This document shows positions 7,636 through 17,027 of a stretch of 64,000 nucleotides of DNA, piece after piece. The DNA is taken from NCBI RefSeq assembly GCF_003148685.1, contig NZ_QGGR01000003.1, forward strand, positions 496,001 through 560,000. Reading direction: 5' to 3'. The translations under genes were made by a program, and so were the position numbers. The first letter of the stretch is position 1, and each line of letters opens with the position of its first letter. The stretch comes from Actinoplanes xinjiangensis. GTDB lineage: Bacteria; Actinomycetota; Actinomycetes; Mycobacteriales; Micromonosporaceae. Under the pieces are notes generated by a model that was given only the letters and a program-made list of their open reading frames with translations, was not told the DNA's origin and ran no database searches.

Positions 7636-10600
7636 GTGTCGACGCAGCAGACTTCGCAGGACAATCCACTCGCGGACTTCGGTCCCAACGAGTGGATCGT
7701 CGATGAGATGTACCAGCGATACCTGGCCGACCCGACCAGTGTCGACCCTGCCTGGCACGATTTCTTCGCCGACTACAAACCGGCGACGTCCCAGGGCTCG
7801 ATCGCGACCCCGGACGAGGCCACCGCGGCCAATGCGACCGCGACCGCGGCCAAGGCCGGTACCGATGCCCCGGCCGCCGCCAAGGTCGCCCCGGCCAAGC
7901 CGGTGACCCCGGCACCCGCCGCGAAGCCGGCCCCGTCGGCCGCTCCGGCCGCCCCGGCGACGAAGCCCGCCGCCAAGCCGGCCGCCGCAGCCGAGGCCCC
8001 GGCCGGCGCGAAGACCGTCACCCTGCGCGGCGTGGCCGGCAAGATCGTGCAGAACATGGAGGCCTCGCTCCAGGTCCCCACCGCCACGTCGGTGCGTGCG
8101 GTGCCGGCCAAGCTGATGGTCGACAACCGCATCGTCATCAACAACCACCTCTCCCGGGGGCGGGGCGGCAAGGTCAGCTTCACGCACCTGATCGGCTGGG
8201 CGCTGGTCCGCGCGGTCGTCGCGCACCCCGAGATGAACAACACGTATGCCGAGATCGACGGCAAGCCCACCCTGGTGCAGCCGGAGCACGTCAACCTCGG
8301 CATCGCGATCGACCTGGTCAAGAAGGACGGTTCGCGCACGCTGGTGGTGCCCTCGGTCAAGAACTGCGAGACCCTGGACTTCCGGGGCTTCTGGCAGGCC
8401 TACGAGGACATCGTCCGGCGGGCCCGCCGCAACGAGCTGACCATGGACGACTACTCCGGGACGACGATCTCGCTGACCAACCCCGGCGGCATCGGCACCG
8501 TCCACTCCATCCCCCGGTTGATGAACGGGCAGAGCGCGATCATCGGTGTCGGCGCCATGGAGTACCCGGCGCCCTACTCCGGGATGAGCGACGAGACCCT
8601 CGCCGAGCACGGCGTGAGCAAGGTCACGACGCTGACCAGCACCTACGACCACCGGGTCATCCAGGGTGCGCAGTCCGGCGAGTTCCTCAAGGTGATGCAC
8701 GAGCTGCTGCTCGGCAACCACGGCTTCTACGACGAGATCTTCACGTCACTGCGGATTCCGTACGAGCCGGTCCGCTGGGTGCGTGACGTGGCCCGGACCT
8801 CCGAGGGGCAGATCGACAAGGCCGCCCGGGTGGTCGAGCTGATCCACGCCTATCGCGTGCGCGGTCACCTGATGGCCGACACCGACCCGCTCGAGTTCAC
8901 CATCCGCAAGCACCCCGACCTGGACGTGCTCCAGCACGGGCTGACCCTGTGGGACCTGGACCGCACCTTCCCGGTCGGTGGTTTCGCGGGCAAGCAGAAG
9001 ATGAAGCTCCGTGACGTGCTCGGCGTCCTGCGGGACAGCTACTGCCGCCGGATCGGCATCGAGTACATGCACATCCAGGACCCGGAGGAGCGCCGCTGGG
9101 TCCAGGAGCGCATCGAGGTCAAGTACACCAAGCCGGACACCGACGAGCAGAAGCACATCCTGCACCGGCTCAACGCCGGCGAGGCCTTCGAGACCTTCCT
9201 GCAGACCAAGTTCGTCGGCCAGAAGCGGTTCTCGCTGGAGGGCGGCGAGTCGCTGATCCCGCTGCTCGACGCGGTGCTCCAGTCGTCCGCCGAGGCGGGG
9301 CTGGACGAGATGGTGATCGGCATGGCCCACCGTGGCCGGCTGAACGTGCTCACCAACATCGTCGGCAAGCCGTACGAGAAGATCTTCAACGAGTTCGAGG
9401 GTCAGATGGACCCGAAGACCGCGCACGGCTCCGGCGACGTGAAATACCACCTGGGCCAGACCGGGAAGTACACGACGCCGGACGGCGAGTTCTCGACCAC
9501 CGTCAGCGTGGTGGCGAACCCGTCGCACCTGGAGGCCGTCGACCCGGTCCTGGAGGGCATCGTCCGCGCCAAGCAGGACCGCCTCGACCTCGGCCTGCAC
9601 GGCTACACGGTGCTGCCGCTGCTGGTGCACGGCGACGCCGCGTTCGCCGGCCAGGGCGTGGTCGCCGAGACGCTGAACCTGTCGCAGCTGCGCGGGTACC
9701 GCACCGGCGGCACGATCCACGTGATCGTGAACAACCAGGTCGGTTTCACCACCGCCCCGGAGTACAGCCGCTCCTCGATGTACTCGACCGACGTCGCCCG
9801 GATGGTCGAGGCGCCGATCTTCCACGTGAACGGCGACGACCCCGAGGCCGTGGTCCGGGTCGCGAAACTGGCCTTCGAGTACCGCCAGGCGTTCAACAAG
9901 GACGTCGTGATCGACATGATCTGCTACCGCCGCCGCGGTCACAACGAGGGCGACGACCCGTCGATGACCAACCCGCGGATGTACCAGATCATCGACACCA
10001 AGCGCAGCGTGCGGAAGCTCTACACCGAGGAGCTGATCGGCCGCGGTGACATCACCGTGCAGGAGGCCGAGGAGCAGCTGCGCGACTACCAGGGCCGTCT
10101 CGAGGAGGTCTTCAAGGCGACCCGCGACTCCGCCGGCAGCCCGCCGCGGCCGCACATCATCGCCGAGGAGCCGGAACCCGAGGTGGAGTCGGCGATCGAC
10201 CCGGGCATGGTGCGCGCGGTCGGCCAGGCCCATGTCGAGCTGCCCGAGGGCTTCACCCCGCACAAGCGGGTCCAGCAGCTGCTCGACCGGCGGGCCAAGA
10301 TGTCCACCGACGGCGGCATCGACTGGGGCTTCGGTGAGCTGATCGCCTTCGGCTCGCTGCTCAGCCAGGGCGTGACGGTCCGGCTGGCCGGTCAGGACTC
10401 GCGGCGTGGCACGTTCACCTCGCGGCACGCGGCCATCGTCGACTCGAAGACCGGCAAGGACTTCCTGCCGCTCAGCTCGCTGGCCACCGGCAGTGCCCGG
10501 TTCTTCGTGCACGACTCGCTGCTGTCGGAGTACGCGGCGATGGGCTTCGAGTACGGCTACTCGGTGGAGAACCCGGACGCACTGGTCCTCTGGGAGGCCC

Positions 10601-11358
10601 AGTTCGGTGACTTCGTCAACGGCGCCCAGTCGATCGTGGACGAGTTCCTCTCCTCCGGCGAGGTGAAGTGGGGCCAGCAGTCGTCGCTGGTGCTGCTGCT
10701 CCCGCACGGCATGGAGGGCCAGGGCCCGGACCACTCGTCCGGCCGTCCCGAGCGGTTCCTCCAGCTCTGCGCGCAGGACAACATGCGGGTGGCGAACCCG
10801 ACCACCCCGGCGAACTACTTCCACCTGCTGCGCCGTCAGGCCCTGTCCACCAAGCGCAAGCCGCTGGTGGTCTTCTCGCCGAAGTCGCTGCTGCGCCACA
10901 AGCTGGCGGTTTCCGCGGTGAACGACTTCACCCAGGGTGCCTTCCAGCCGGTGCTCGGCGACGCCGGAGTCGGCGGCCAGCCGCTCGACGGCGGCTCGGT
11001 GAAGCGGGTGCTGCTCTGCTCGGGCAAGGTCTACTACGACCTGTTCCAGGCACGGGCCGACCGGGGCATCACCGACACGGCGATCATCCGGATGGAGCAG
11101 ATCTACCCGCAGCCGGTCGAGGAGCTGAAGGCGGAGCTCGCGAAGTACCCGAACGCCGAGGACTTCGCGTGGGTCCAGGAGGAGCCGGCCAACCAGGGCG
11201 CCTGGTCGTTCGTGGCGCTCAACCTGCTGGAGCACCTGGAGGGTGTCCGGCTGCGCCGGATCTCCCGCCCGGCCGCGGCCGCCCCGGCGGTCGGTTCGGC
11301 CAAGATGCACGACGCCGAGCAGGCCGCGCTGATCGAGGCGGCGCTGCCGCGCCCGTGA
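7636..11358 (+). CDS. kgd: Multifunctional 2-oxoglutarate decarboxylase/dehydrogenase E1-E2 (Kgd)
   Basis: Enzyme of about 1240 residues that decarboxylates 2-oxoglutarate with thiamine diphosphate and, with partner E2/E3 subunits, feeds succinyl-CoA into the TCA cycle. The N-terminal segment [16 protein letters not shown] matches SucA-type enzymes. A long Ala/Pro/Lys linker follows (about 45-125), then an acyltransferase-like E2 core without a lipoyl domain, ending with catalytic His339 in [10 protein letters not shown]. The rest is the E1 domain, with the thiamine-binding region around residue 730 onward ([11 protein letters not shown] to [13 protein letters not shown]). The GTG at 7636 is preferred (AAGAGG upstream, MSTQQTSQ opening); ATG 7603 and GTG 7588 are in frame. 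Mycobacterial Kgd is controlled by the FHA protein GarA; no GarA gene lies here. Confidence 0.96.
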   Translation: MSTQQTSQDNPLADFGPNEWIVDEMYQRYLADPTSVDPAWHDFFADYKPATSQGSIATPDEATAANATATAAKAGTDAPAAAKVAPAKPVTPAPAAKPAPSAAPAAPATKPAAKPAAAAEAPAGAKTVTLRGVAGKIVQNMEASLQVPTATSVRAVPAKLMVDNRIVINNHLSRGRGGKVSFTHLIGWALVRAVVAHPEMNNTYAEIDGKPTLVQPEHVNLGIAIDLVKKDGSRTLVVPSVKNCETLDFRGFWQAYEDIVRRARRNELTMDDYSGTTISLTNPGGIGTVHSIPRLMNGQSAIIGVGAMEYPAPYSGMSDETLAEHGVSKVTTLTSTYDHRVIQGAQSGEFLKVMHELLLGNHGFYDEIFTSLRIPYEPVRWVRDVARTSEGQIDKAARVVELIHAYRVRGHLMADTDPLEFTIRKHPDLDVLQHGLTLWDLDRTFPVGGFAGKQKMKLRDVLGVLRDSYCRRIGIEYMHIQDPEERRWVQERIEVKYTKPDTDEQKHILHRLNAGEAFETFLQTKFVGQKRFSLEGGESLIPLLDAVLQSSAEAGLDEMVIGMAHRGRLNVLTNIVGKPYEKIFNEFEGQMDPKTAHGSGDVKYHLGQTGKYTTPDGEFSTTVSVVANPSHLEAVDPVLEGIVRAKQDRLDLGLHGYTVLPLLVHGDAAFAGQGVVAETLNLSQLRGYRTGGTIHVIVNNQVGFTTAPEYSRSSMYSTDVARMVEAPIFHVNGDDPEAVVRVAKLAFEYRQAFNKDVVIDMICYRRRGHNEGDDPSMTNPRMYQIIDTKRSVRKLYTEELIGRGDITVQEAEEQLRDYQGRLEEVFKATRDSAGSPPRPHIIAEEPEPEVESAIDPGMVRAVGQAHVELPEGFTPHKRVQQLLDRRAKMSTDGGIDWGFGELIAFGSLLSQGVTVRLAGQDSRRGTFTSRHAAIVDSKTGKDFLPLSSLATGSARFFVHDSLLSEYAAMGFEYGYSVENPDALVLWEAQFGDFVNGAQSIVDEFLSSGEVKWGQQSSLVLLLPHGMEGQGPDHSSGRPERFLQLCAQDNMRVANPTTPANYFHLLRRQALSTKRKPLVVFSPKSLLRHKLAVSAVNDFTQGAFQPVLGDAGVGGQPLDGGSVKRVLLCSGKVYYDLFQARADRGITDTAIIRMEQIYPQPVEELKAELAKYPNAEDFAWVQEEPANQGAWSFVALNLLEHLEGVRLRRISRPAAAAPAVGSAKMHDAEQAALIEAALPRP

Positions 11359-11373
11359 CACGCTGAGTCGAGA

Positions 11374-11407
11374 GGGGCCGCTCCGGGTATCCGGGGCGGC
11401 CCCTTTT
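11374..11407 (+). terminator. Rho-independent terminator of kgd
   Basis: A 13-bp stem, GGGGCCGCTCCGG with CCGGGGCGGCCCC (one G-U pair), closes a GTAT loop and is followed by TTTT. It starts 15 bases after the kgd stop. Its last T is also the first base of the TACCAT box of the next gene, so terminator and promoter abut. Confidence 0.88.
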
Positions 11408-11418
11408 ACCATCCAGGC

Positions 11419-11595
11419 ATGTACTTCACCGATCGTGGCATCGAGGAACTGGTCCAGCGGCGCGGCGAGGAGACCGTGACCCTGGAGTGGCTCGGTGAGC
11501 AGCTGCGCACCTTCGTCGACATGAACCCCGAGTTCGAGACCCCGATCGAGCGTCTCGCCACCTGGCTGGCCCGCGGCGACGAGGACGACGAGTAG
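11419..11595 (+). CDS. DUF6104-type small conserved protein
   Basis: A 58-residue acidic protein beginning MYFTDRGIEELVQRRG and ending in a run of Asp and Glu. I recognise it as a small family conserved beside kgd in actinomycetes (DUF6104), of unknown function. There is no Shine-Dalgarno. The ATG lies 6 bases after TACCAT (11407-11412), so the transcript is probably leaderless. A 57-bp palindrome begins 15 bases after the stop and may act as its transcript end. Confidence 0.8.
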   Translation: MYFTDRGIEELVQRRGEETVTLEWLGEQLRTFVDMNPEFETPIERLATWLARGDEDDE

Positions 11596-11610
11596 GAGCG
11601 GGTCGACACT

Positions 11611-11667
11611 CCGGCTGGTCGTCACCGCTGTCTCAGCTCCGCTGAGACGACGCTCACGACCAGCCGG
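11611..11667. repeat. 57-bp palindromic repeat, copy 1
   Basis: Two 27-nt arms (11611-11637 and 11641-11667) around the 3-nt loop TCC. The ends are CCGGCTGG and CCAGCCGG and the inner arm ends are TGTCTCAGC and GCTGAGACG. The arms mismatch at about four positions. Three more copies with the same 27-3-27 geometry occur at 22860, 55037 and 55100. It lies between two co-oriented genes. Confidence 0.9.
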
Positions 11668-11725
11668 GCCCGGGATCGGGACCTTCGGCCCGGCCCGGCA
11701 CGTTCCGGGCCGGTAGGTTGAAGGC

Positions 11726-13798
11726 GTGGCACGCAGTGTGTATGTCGCGGGCTTGGGCCCGTCCGTCGGCAAGGGGACCGTCGCGCTCGGCATCGTCGAG
11801 CTGCTGTCCCGTCAGGTGGCGAAGGTGGCGGTCTTCCGGCCGCTGGTCTCCGGGGCCGGGCCGGACCCGCTGCTCACCGTCCTGCGCAAGCGCTATCCCG
11901 GGCCGGTCGGCGTCGAGGAGTCGTCCGGCGTCACGGTGGCCGAGGCGTCCGCGCTGGTCGCCGACGGCCGGCGGGAGGAGCTGATCGGCCGGATCGTCGA
12001 GCGGTATCGCGAGGTCGAGCGGCGCAGCAGCGCGGTCGTGGTGATCGGCAGCGACTTCAGCGACAAACCCGAGGAGGGCCGCGAGGAGCTGCCACGGGAG
12101 CTGGCCTTCAACGCACGGCTCGCGACCGAGTTCGGCAGTGTCGTGATCCCGGTGGTCAGCGGTGAGGGGCGGTCGGCGGAGTCGCTGGCGGCGGCCACGC
12201 GGAGTGCGTACCACTCGCTGGTGGATCTCGGGGCGACGGTGGCCGCGGTGATCGCGAACCGGGTGCCGCAAGCGATCTCGATGTCCCGGCCCGAAGGGCT
12301 GCCGGTGCCGTTCTGGGCCGTGCCGGAGGTGGCGGTGATCGCCGCGCCGACGGTGGGTGAGGTGGCCGCCGCGCTGGATGCCACGGTGCTGTCCGGCTCG
12401 GCCGGCGCCCTGGAGCGTGACGTGCTCGACTACGTCGTCGGCGCCGCGCACGTGCCGACCGTGCTGGGCGCGCTGACCGACGGGGCGCTGCTGATCACCG
12501 CGGGCGACCGGGCCGACCTGCTGGTGGCCGCGAGCGCCGCGCACGCGGCCGGCAATGTCACGCTGGCCGGGCTGGTGCTCACCCTCGGGGAGCCGGCCGA
12601 CGAGCGTGCGGTCCGGGTGATCGAGCGGCTCAACACCGGTCTGGCGATGCTCGTCACCAGGACCGACAGCTATCACACGATCGCCGCGGCCGACCGGATC
12701 ACGGCGCAGCTCAGCACCCCGCGCAAGATCGAGGCGGCGCTCGGCGTCTTCGAGGAGAGCGTCGACACCGCCGAGCTGTCCCGGCTGCTCGACGTGGCCC
12801 GGTCCAGCCGGGTGACGCCGCTGATGTTCGAGAACGATCTGATCGACAAGGCCCGTACCGACCGGCGGCACCTGGTTCTGCCGGAGGGCACCGAGGAGCG
12901 GATCCTGCGGGCCACCGAGACGCTGCTGCGCCGGGGTGTGGCCGAACTGACCCTGCTCGGCGACCCGTCCGAGATCAACCGGCGGGCCCGCGAGATCGGT
13001 GTGGAGATCGGCGGGGCGCACCTGGTCGACCCGGCGTCGTCGGAGCTGCGCGAGCAGTTCGCCGAGCGCTATGCGGAGATCCGCAGGCACCGCGGGGTGA
13101 CCCTGGACCTGGCATACGACGTGGTCCGTGACGTCAACTACTTCGGCACCCTGATGGTCGCCGCGGGACTGGCCGACGGCATGGTCTCCGGCGCCACCCA
13201 CACCACGGCCGCCACGATCCGCCCGGCCTTCGAGATCATCAAGACGGTGCCCGGCCTGACCGTCGCGTCCAGTGTGTTCTTCATGCTGCTGGCCGACCGG
13301 GTGCTGGTCTACGGCGACTGCGCGGTCAACCCCGACCCGGACGCCGGGCAGCTCGCCGACATCGCGCTGTCCTCGGCGCAGACGGCGGCCGCGTTCGGCA
13401 TCGAACCGCGGGTGGCCATGCTGTCCTACTCGACCGGCAGTTCCGGTGCCGGCGCCGATGTGGACAAGGTCGCCGCCGCCACGGCGCTGGTCCGGGAGCG
13501 CCGGCCGGACCTGCCGGTGGAGGGCCCGATCCAGTACGACGCGGCCGTCGACCCCGCCGTCGCCGCCGCGAAACTGCCCGGCAGTGCGGTGGCCGGGAAG
13601 GCCACCGTCTTCGTGTTCCCCGACCTGAACACGGGCAACAACACGTACAAGGCCGTCCAGCGGTCGGCCAACGCGGTCGCGGTCGGGCCGGTGATGCAGG
13701 GCCTGCGGGCGCCGGTCAACGATCTGTCCCGCGGCGCGACCGTGAAGGACATCGTGAACACGGTCGCCATCACGGCGATCCAGGCGGGAGCGAGATGA
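11726..13798 (+). CDS. pta: Phosphate acetyltransferase, long form
   Basis: Interconverts acetyl-CoA and acetyl phosphate, 690 residues. It is the long class: an N-terminal P-loop-like ATPase domain (GPSVGKGTV near residue 10), a central DRTGG domain and a C-terminal catalytic PTA domain from about residue 370 (SGATHTTAATIRPA, SYSTGSSGAG, GPIQYDAAV). Start GTG at 11726 lacks a Shine-Dalgarno but sits 6 bases after TAGGTT (11714-11719), which suggests a leaderless mRNA. Its stop overlaps the ackA ATG (ATGA, 13795-13798), so the pathway enzymes are co-translated. Together they allow ATP formation from acetyl-CoA or assimilation of acetate. Confidence 0.96.
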   Translation: MARSVYVAGLGPSVGKGTVALGIVELLSRQVAKVAVFRPLVSGAGPDPLLTVLRKRYPGPVGVEESSGVTVAEASALVADGRREELIGRIVERYREVERRSSAVVVIGSDFSDKPEEGREELPRELAFNARLATEFGSVVIPVVSGEGRSAESLAAATRSAYHSLVDLGATVAAVIANRVPQAISMSRPEGLPVPFWAVPEVAVIAAPTVGEVAAALDATVLSGSAGALERDVLDYVVGAAHVPTVLGALTDGALLITAGDRADLLVAASAAHAAGNVTLAGLVLTLGEPADERAVRVIERLNTGLAMLVTRTDSYHTIAAADRITAQLSTPRKIEAALGVFEESVDTAELSRLLDVARSSRVTPLMFENDLIDKARTDRRHLVLPEGTEERILRATETLLRRGVAELTLLGDPSEINRRAREIGVEIGGAHLVDPASSELREQFAERYAEIRRHRGVTLDLAYDVVRDVNYFGTLMVAAGLADGMVSGATHTTAATIRPAFEIIKTVPGLTVASSVFFMLLADRVLVYGDCAVNPDPDAGQLADIALSSAQTAAAFGIEPRVAMLSYSTGSSGAGADVDKVAAATALVRERRPDLPVEGPIQYDAAVDPAVAAAKLPGSAVAGKATVFVFPDLNTGNNTYKAVQRSANAVAVGPVMQGLRAPVNDLSRGATVKDIVNTVAITAIQAGAR

Positions 13799-14910
13799 CC
13801 CGGGTACTCGTGCTGAACAGCGGCTCGTCGTCGCTGCGCTACCGGCACTTCGACGGCTCCGAGGTGCTGGCCAAGGGCCTGGTCCAGCGGATCGGCGAGT
13901 CCGGCGGCGACGCGGCCGACCACGGCGCCGCACTCCAGCGGCTGATGGACGAGCTGGACCTGTCCGGGCTGGCCGCGGTCGGGCACCGGGTGGTGCACGG
14001 CGGCGACCGGTTCACCGCCTCGACGGTCGTCGACGACGACGTGCTGGCCACCATCGAGGAGCTGGTCCCGCTCGCGCCGCTGCACAACCCGGCCGCGCTG
14101 ACCGGGCTGCGGGTGGCCCGTGACCTGCTGCCCGACGTACCGCAGGTGGCCGTCTTCGACACGGCGTTCCACTCGACGATCCCGCCGGAGGGTGCGCTCT
14201 GGGCGATCGACCGCGAGGTGGCCGGCAAATGGGGGCTGCGGCGCTACGGGTTCCACGGGACGTCGCACGCGTACGTGTCCCGCGAGACCGCCCGTCTGCT
14301 GGGCCGGCCGGTGGCCGAGACGAACGTGATCACCCTGCACCTGGGCAACGGGGCGAGCGCGACCGCGGTGCGCGGGGGCCGCAGCGTGGCCACCTCGATG
14401 GGGATGACGCCGTTGCCGGGCCTCGTGATGGGCACCCGGTCGGGTGACATCGACCCGAGCCTGATCTTCCACCTGCACCGGGTGGCCGGGATGCCGGTCG
14501 ACGAGATCGAGGAGCTGCTGACCCGGCGTTCCGGGCTGCTCGGGCTGGCCGGCGACAACGATCTGCGGACGGTGCAGGAGCGGTACGAGGCGGGCGACCC
14601 GGACGCCACGCTCGCGTTCGACGTCTACTGCCGGCGGATCCGCGAGTACACCGGCTCCTACCTGGCGGTACTGGGCCGGGTGGACGCGATCACCTTCACC
14701 GGCGGGGTCGGGGAGAACTCGCGGCCGGTCCGGGCCGTCACGCTCGCCGGTCTGGAGCAGCTCGGCATCACCGTCGACCCGGATCGCAACGACCGCAACG
14801 CCCCGGTCATCTCACCGGACGGGTCGCCGATCGCGGTGTGTGTGGTGCCGACCGAGGAGGAGCTGGAGATCGCCTCGGAGGCCCGCAAGGCGATCGGGGC
14901 GGCGGACTAA
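13795..14910 (+). CDS. ackA: Acetate kinase
   Basis: Converts acetyl phosphate and ADP to acetate and ATP (reversible), 371 residues. Diagnostic segments are present: VLNSGSSSLRY at the N terminus (Asn7), GHRVVHGG, FDTAFHSTIP, GFHGTSHAYV, HLGNGAS and FTGGVGENS. At 371 residues it is somewhat shorter than the usual 395-400, mainly in loops. It overlaps pta by 4 bases. The stop is followed after 6 bases by the stop of a small convergent membrane-protein gene, so little room is left for a terminator. Confidence 0.96.
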   Translation: MTRVLVLNSGSSSLRYRHFDGSEVLAKGLVQRIGESGGDAADHGAALQRLMDELDLSGLAAVGHRVVHGGDRFTASTVVDDDVLATIEELVPLAPLHNPAALTGLRVARDLLPDVPQVAVFDTAFHSTIPPEGALWAIDREVAGKWGLRRYGFHGTSHAYVSRETARLLGRPVAETNVITLHLGNGASATAVRGGRSVATSMGMTPLPGLVMGTRSGDIDPSLIFHLHRVAGMPVDEIEELLTRRSGLLGLAGDNDLRTVQERYEAGDPDATLAFDVYCRRIREYTGSYLAVLGRVDAITFTGGVGENSRPVRAVTLAGLEQLGITVDPDRNDRNAPVISPDGSPIAVCVVPTEEELEIASEARKAIGAAD

Positions 14911-14916
14911 CGGCGC

Positions 14917-15078
14917 TCAGCGGACGAGCAGCACCACGAGCAGCGCGATCAGCACGACCGCGACCAGCCCGCCGACGAGGTAGGGAACCTTGGAGGGCGC
15001 CTCGGCGTCGGGGCCGGGACGGGTGAACGCCCGGAACGCCTCGGTGTTGCCGCTGGGGTCGACCTGGTTATCGGACAT
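14917..15078 (-). CDS. Small single-pass membrane protein
   Basis: A 53-residue protein beginning MSDNQVDPSGNTEAF with one hydrophobic helix at about 33-52 and a final Arg. No family is recognised. The ATG at 15078 lies 7 bases after TAGGGT (15086-15091 on this strand) with no Shine-Dalgarno, the same layout as several real genes here, which supports its being expressed. It converges on ackA with 6 bases between stops. Confidence 0.65.
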   Translation of the reverse strand: MSDNQVDPSGNTEAFRAFTRPGPDAEAPSKVPYLVGGLVAVVLIALLVVLLVR

Positions 15079-15194
15079 GCGCACGACCCTAGCCAAAAGG
15101 GTCGGGATCCGCGAAGGGCGGCACCTGTTCGGCGGACCCCGTGTGATGTCGGCAACCCCGCTCTACCAGGGAATTCCGATCTTCGGGCGGCAGA

Positions 15195-16010
15195 ATGGCC
15201 CGGGTGTTACGCCGTTCCTTCCTCACCCTGTTCGCCGCCGCCGGTCTGAGCGCCTGTGCCGCGGAGAAGCCGCCCGCCCCGGTTGCTCCCCAGCACACGC
15301 GGGAGCTCGCCTTCAACCGTGGCGGTGGCCGGCCGCTGCCGACGAAGGTCTGGCTGCCCACCGGGAGCGGCCCCCACCCACTGATCTATTTCAGTCACGG
15401 CCTGACCTCTCAGCCCGACGACTACGCCGAACTGCTGGCCGCCTGGGCGGATGCCGGCTTCGTGGTGGCCGGCCCGAAGTATCCGCACACCTGGTACAAG
15501 GCGACCGAGTACATCGCCGATGACGTCGTCAACCAGCCCGCCGACGCCCAGTTCGTGATCACCGAGCTGCTGGCGGCCCTCGGCGGCCTGGTCGACCCGG
15601 GGCGGATCGCCGCGGCCGGGCACTCGGCCGGCGCCATCACCACGGTCGGGCTGTTCAGCGGCGCCCGTGACGACCGGCTCAAGGCCGGCCTGGTGATCGC
15701 CGGACGGCAGATGCCACAGCCGTCCCCGTTCGCCGGGCCCGCCGCGCCGCTGCTGTTCGTGCAGGGCAAGACGGACGAGACGGTCACCTACGAGGAGGCG
15801 TACGGCGCGTACAACCAGGTCCCCTGGCCCAAGGGCTTCCTGGAGATCCCGAAGGCCGGTCACCTGCCGCACCGCGACGAACCGGCCGTGGTGGCCGCCA
15901 CCACCACGGACTTCTGGCGCTGGGCCCTGAACGGCGACCAGGCCGCCGGCCGGCGACTGCCACAGGATGCGACGTCGGGTGACTCGGCGGCCCTGACCAG
16001 CACCTTCTAG
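15195..16010 (+). CDS. Lipoprotein alpha/beta hydrolase
   Basis: Exported hydrolase of 271 residues. The signal peptide ends in a lipobox, LSAC, with Cys21 as the lipid-modified residue. The alpha/beta fold shows an oxyanion region FSHGLTSQPDD, nucleophile Ser144 in AGHSAGA and a likely catalytic His in KAGHLPHRD. The layout resembles chlorophyllase or dienelactone-hydrolase-like esterases, and the substrate is unknown. Its stop and that of the convergent oxidoreductase share the tetranucleotide CTAG (16007-16010), so the genes overlap by 4 bases. Confidence 0.85.
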   Translation: MARVLRRSFLTLFAAAGLSACAAEKPPAPVAPQHTRELAFNRGGGRPLPTKVWLPTGSGPHPLIYFSHGLTSQPDDYAELLAAWADAGFVVAGPKYPHTWYKATEYIADDVVNQPADAQFVITELLAALGGLVDPGRIAAAGHSAGAITTVGLFSGARDDRLKAGLVIAGRQMPQPSPFAGPAAPLLFVQGKTDETVTYEEAYGAYNQVPWPKGFLEIPKAGHLPHRDEPAVVAATTTDFWRWALNGDQAAGRRLPQDATSGDSAALTSTF

Positions 16011-16948
16011 GGTTCGATCACGATCTTTCCGAAGATGTCGCCGCCGGCCAGCCGGGCGAACGCCTGGTCGGCCTCGGCGAGGCGATAGGTCGAGTCGATC
16101 ACCGGGCGCGCCTTGCCGGACGCCACCAGCTCCAGCAGGGCGGCCAGTTCCTCCGGGGTGCCCATGCTGCTGCCCAGGATCTCCAGCTGCATGGCGAACA
16201 CCCGGCGCAGGTCGATCTCGGCCCGGTGCCCGGCCGTCGCCCCGCACACCACGATCCGGGCGCCGGGGGCCGAACACTTCATCGAATGGTCGAAGGTGGC
16301 CGCACCGACCGACTCGATCACCAGGTCGACACGCTCCGGCAGCCGGGCGCCCGGCTCCACCGCGGTCGCGCCGAGCGCGGTGATCCGCTCCCGCTTACCG
16401 GGGTCGCGGCTGGTCGCGTACACCCGCTTGCCGAGACCCACGGCGAGCGCGACCGCCGCGGTGGCCACGCCGCCGCCGGCGCCCTGGACCAGCACCGAAC
16501 CGGCGTCGGCGACCCGGCCACGGGTGACGAGCATGTGGTACGCCGTGAGCCAGGCCGTCGGCAGGCAGGCCGCTTCGGCGAACGACACCCCGGCCGGCTT
16601 GGGGATCAGGTTCTCCCGGGGCGCGGCCAGGCGCTCGGAGAGGGTGCCCGGGTGCCGCTCGGAGAAGAGCGAGAAGCCGCGTGGGTCCGCCTTGTCCTCC
16701 ACCACCGGATAGACCACGACCTCGTTGCCGTCCGGGTCCACCCCGGCGGCGTCGCAGCCGAGGATCATCGGCAGCCGGTCGGCCGGCAGCCCGACCCCGC
16801 GCAGCGACCAGATGTCGTGGTGGTTGAGGGAGGCCGCCCGCACGTCGACGGGCACCCAGCCGTCCGGGACGGAGAGCGGCAGCTCACCCAGGGTCAGGCC
16901 GCTGAGCGGCTCCTCCGGGTTCAGGGCGGAAGCATAGGCAGCGCGCAT
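16007..16948 (-). CDS. Zinc-type alcohol dehydrogenase-like NADPH:quinone oxidoreductase
   Basis: Medium-chain dehydrogenase/reductase of 313 residues. It has the N-terminal GroES-like fold (SLNHHDIWSLRG, LGCDAAG) and a Rossmann motif GAGGGVATAAV. It lacks the Cys cluster that binds structural zinc, so it fits the quinone-oxidoreductase branch rather than classical alcohol dehydrogenase. The ATG at 16948 has TAAGGT 6 bases upstream (16955-16960) and no Shine-Dalgarno, pointing to a leaderless transcript. A hairpin that should terminate the upstream malic-enzyme gene lies just before that box. Substrate unknown. Confidence 0.87.
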   Translation of the reverse strand: MRAAYASALNPEEPLSGLTLGELPLSVPDGWVPVDVRAASLNHHDIWSLRGVGLPADRLPMILGCDAAGVDPDGNEVVVYPVVEDKADPRGFSLFSERHPGTLSERLAAPRENLIPKPAGVSFAEAACLPTAWLTAYHMLVTRGRVADAGSVLVQGAGGGVATAAVALAVGLGKRVYATSRDPGKRERITALGATAVEPGARLPERVDLVIESVGAATFDHSMKCSAPGARIVVCGATAGHRAEIDLRRVFAMQLEILGSSMGTPEELAALLELVASGKARPVIDSTYRLAEADQAFARLAGGDIFGKIVIEP

Positions 16949-16974
16949 CTGTCGACCTTAGCGACCGTTAACGC

Positions 16975-17014
16975 GTCACGCCGCCCACACCGGTTCCGGC
17001 GCGGGCGGCGTGAC
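16975..17014 (-). terminator. Terminator hairpin after the malic enzyme gene
   Basis: A perfect 12-bp stem, GTCACGCCGCCC with GGGCGGCGTGAC, encloses a loop that itself contains CCGG-TT-CCGG. It begins 13 bases past the malic-enzyme stop on the minus strand. There is no T-run, as is common for terminators in very high-GC actinobacteria. Confidence 0.65.
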
Positions 17015-17027
17015 GTGTGTCGATGGA

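Noticed and set aside
8746..11793. 1015-codon minus-strand frame opposite kgd
   Set aside because: Composition is His/Gly/Arg/Leu-rich without domains, and it lies wholly against the kgd E1 region, so it is a shadow.
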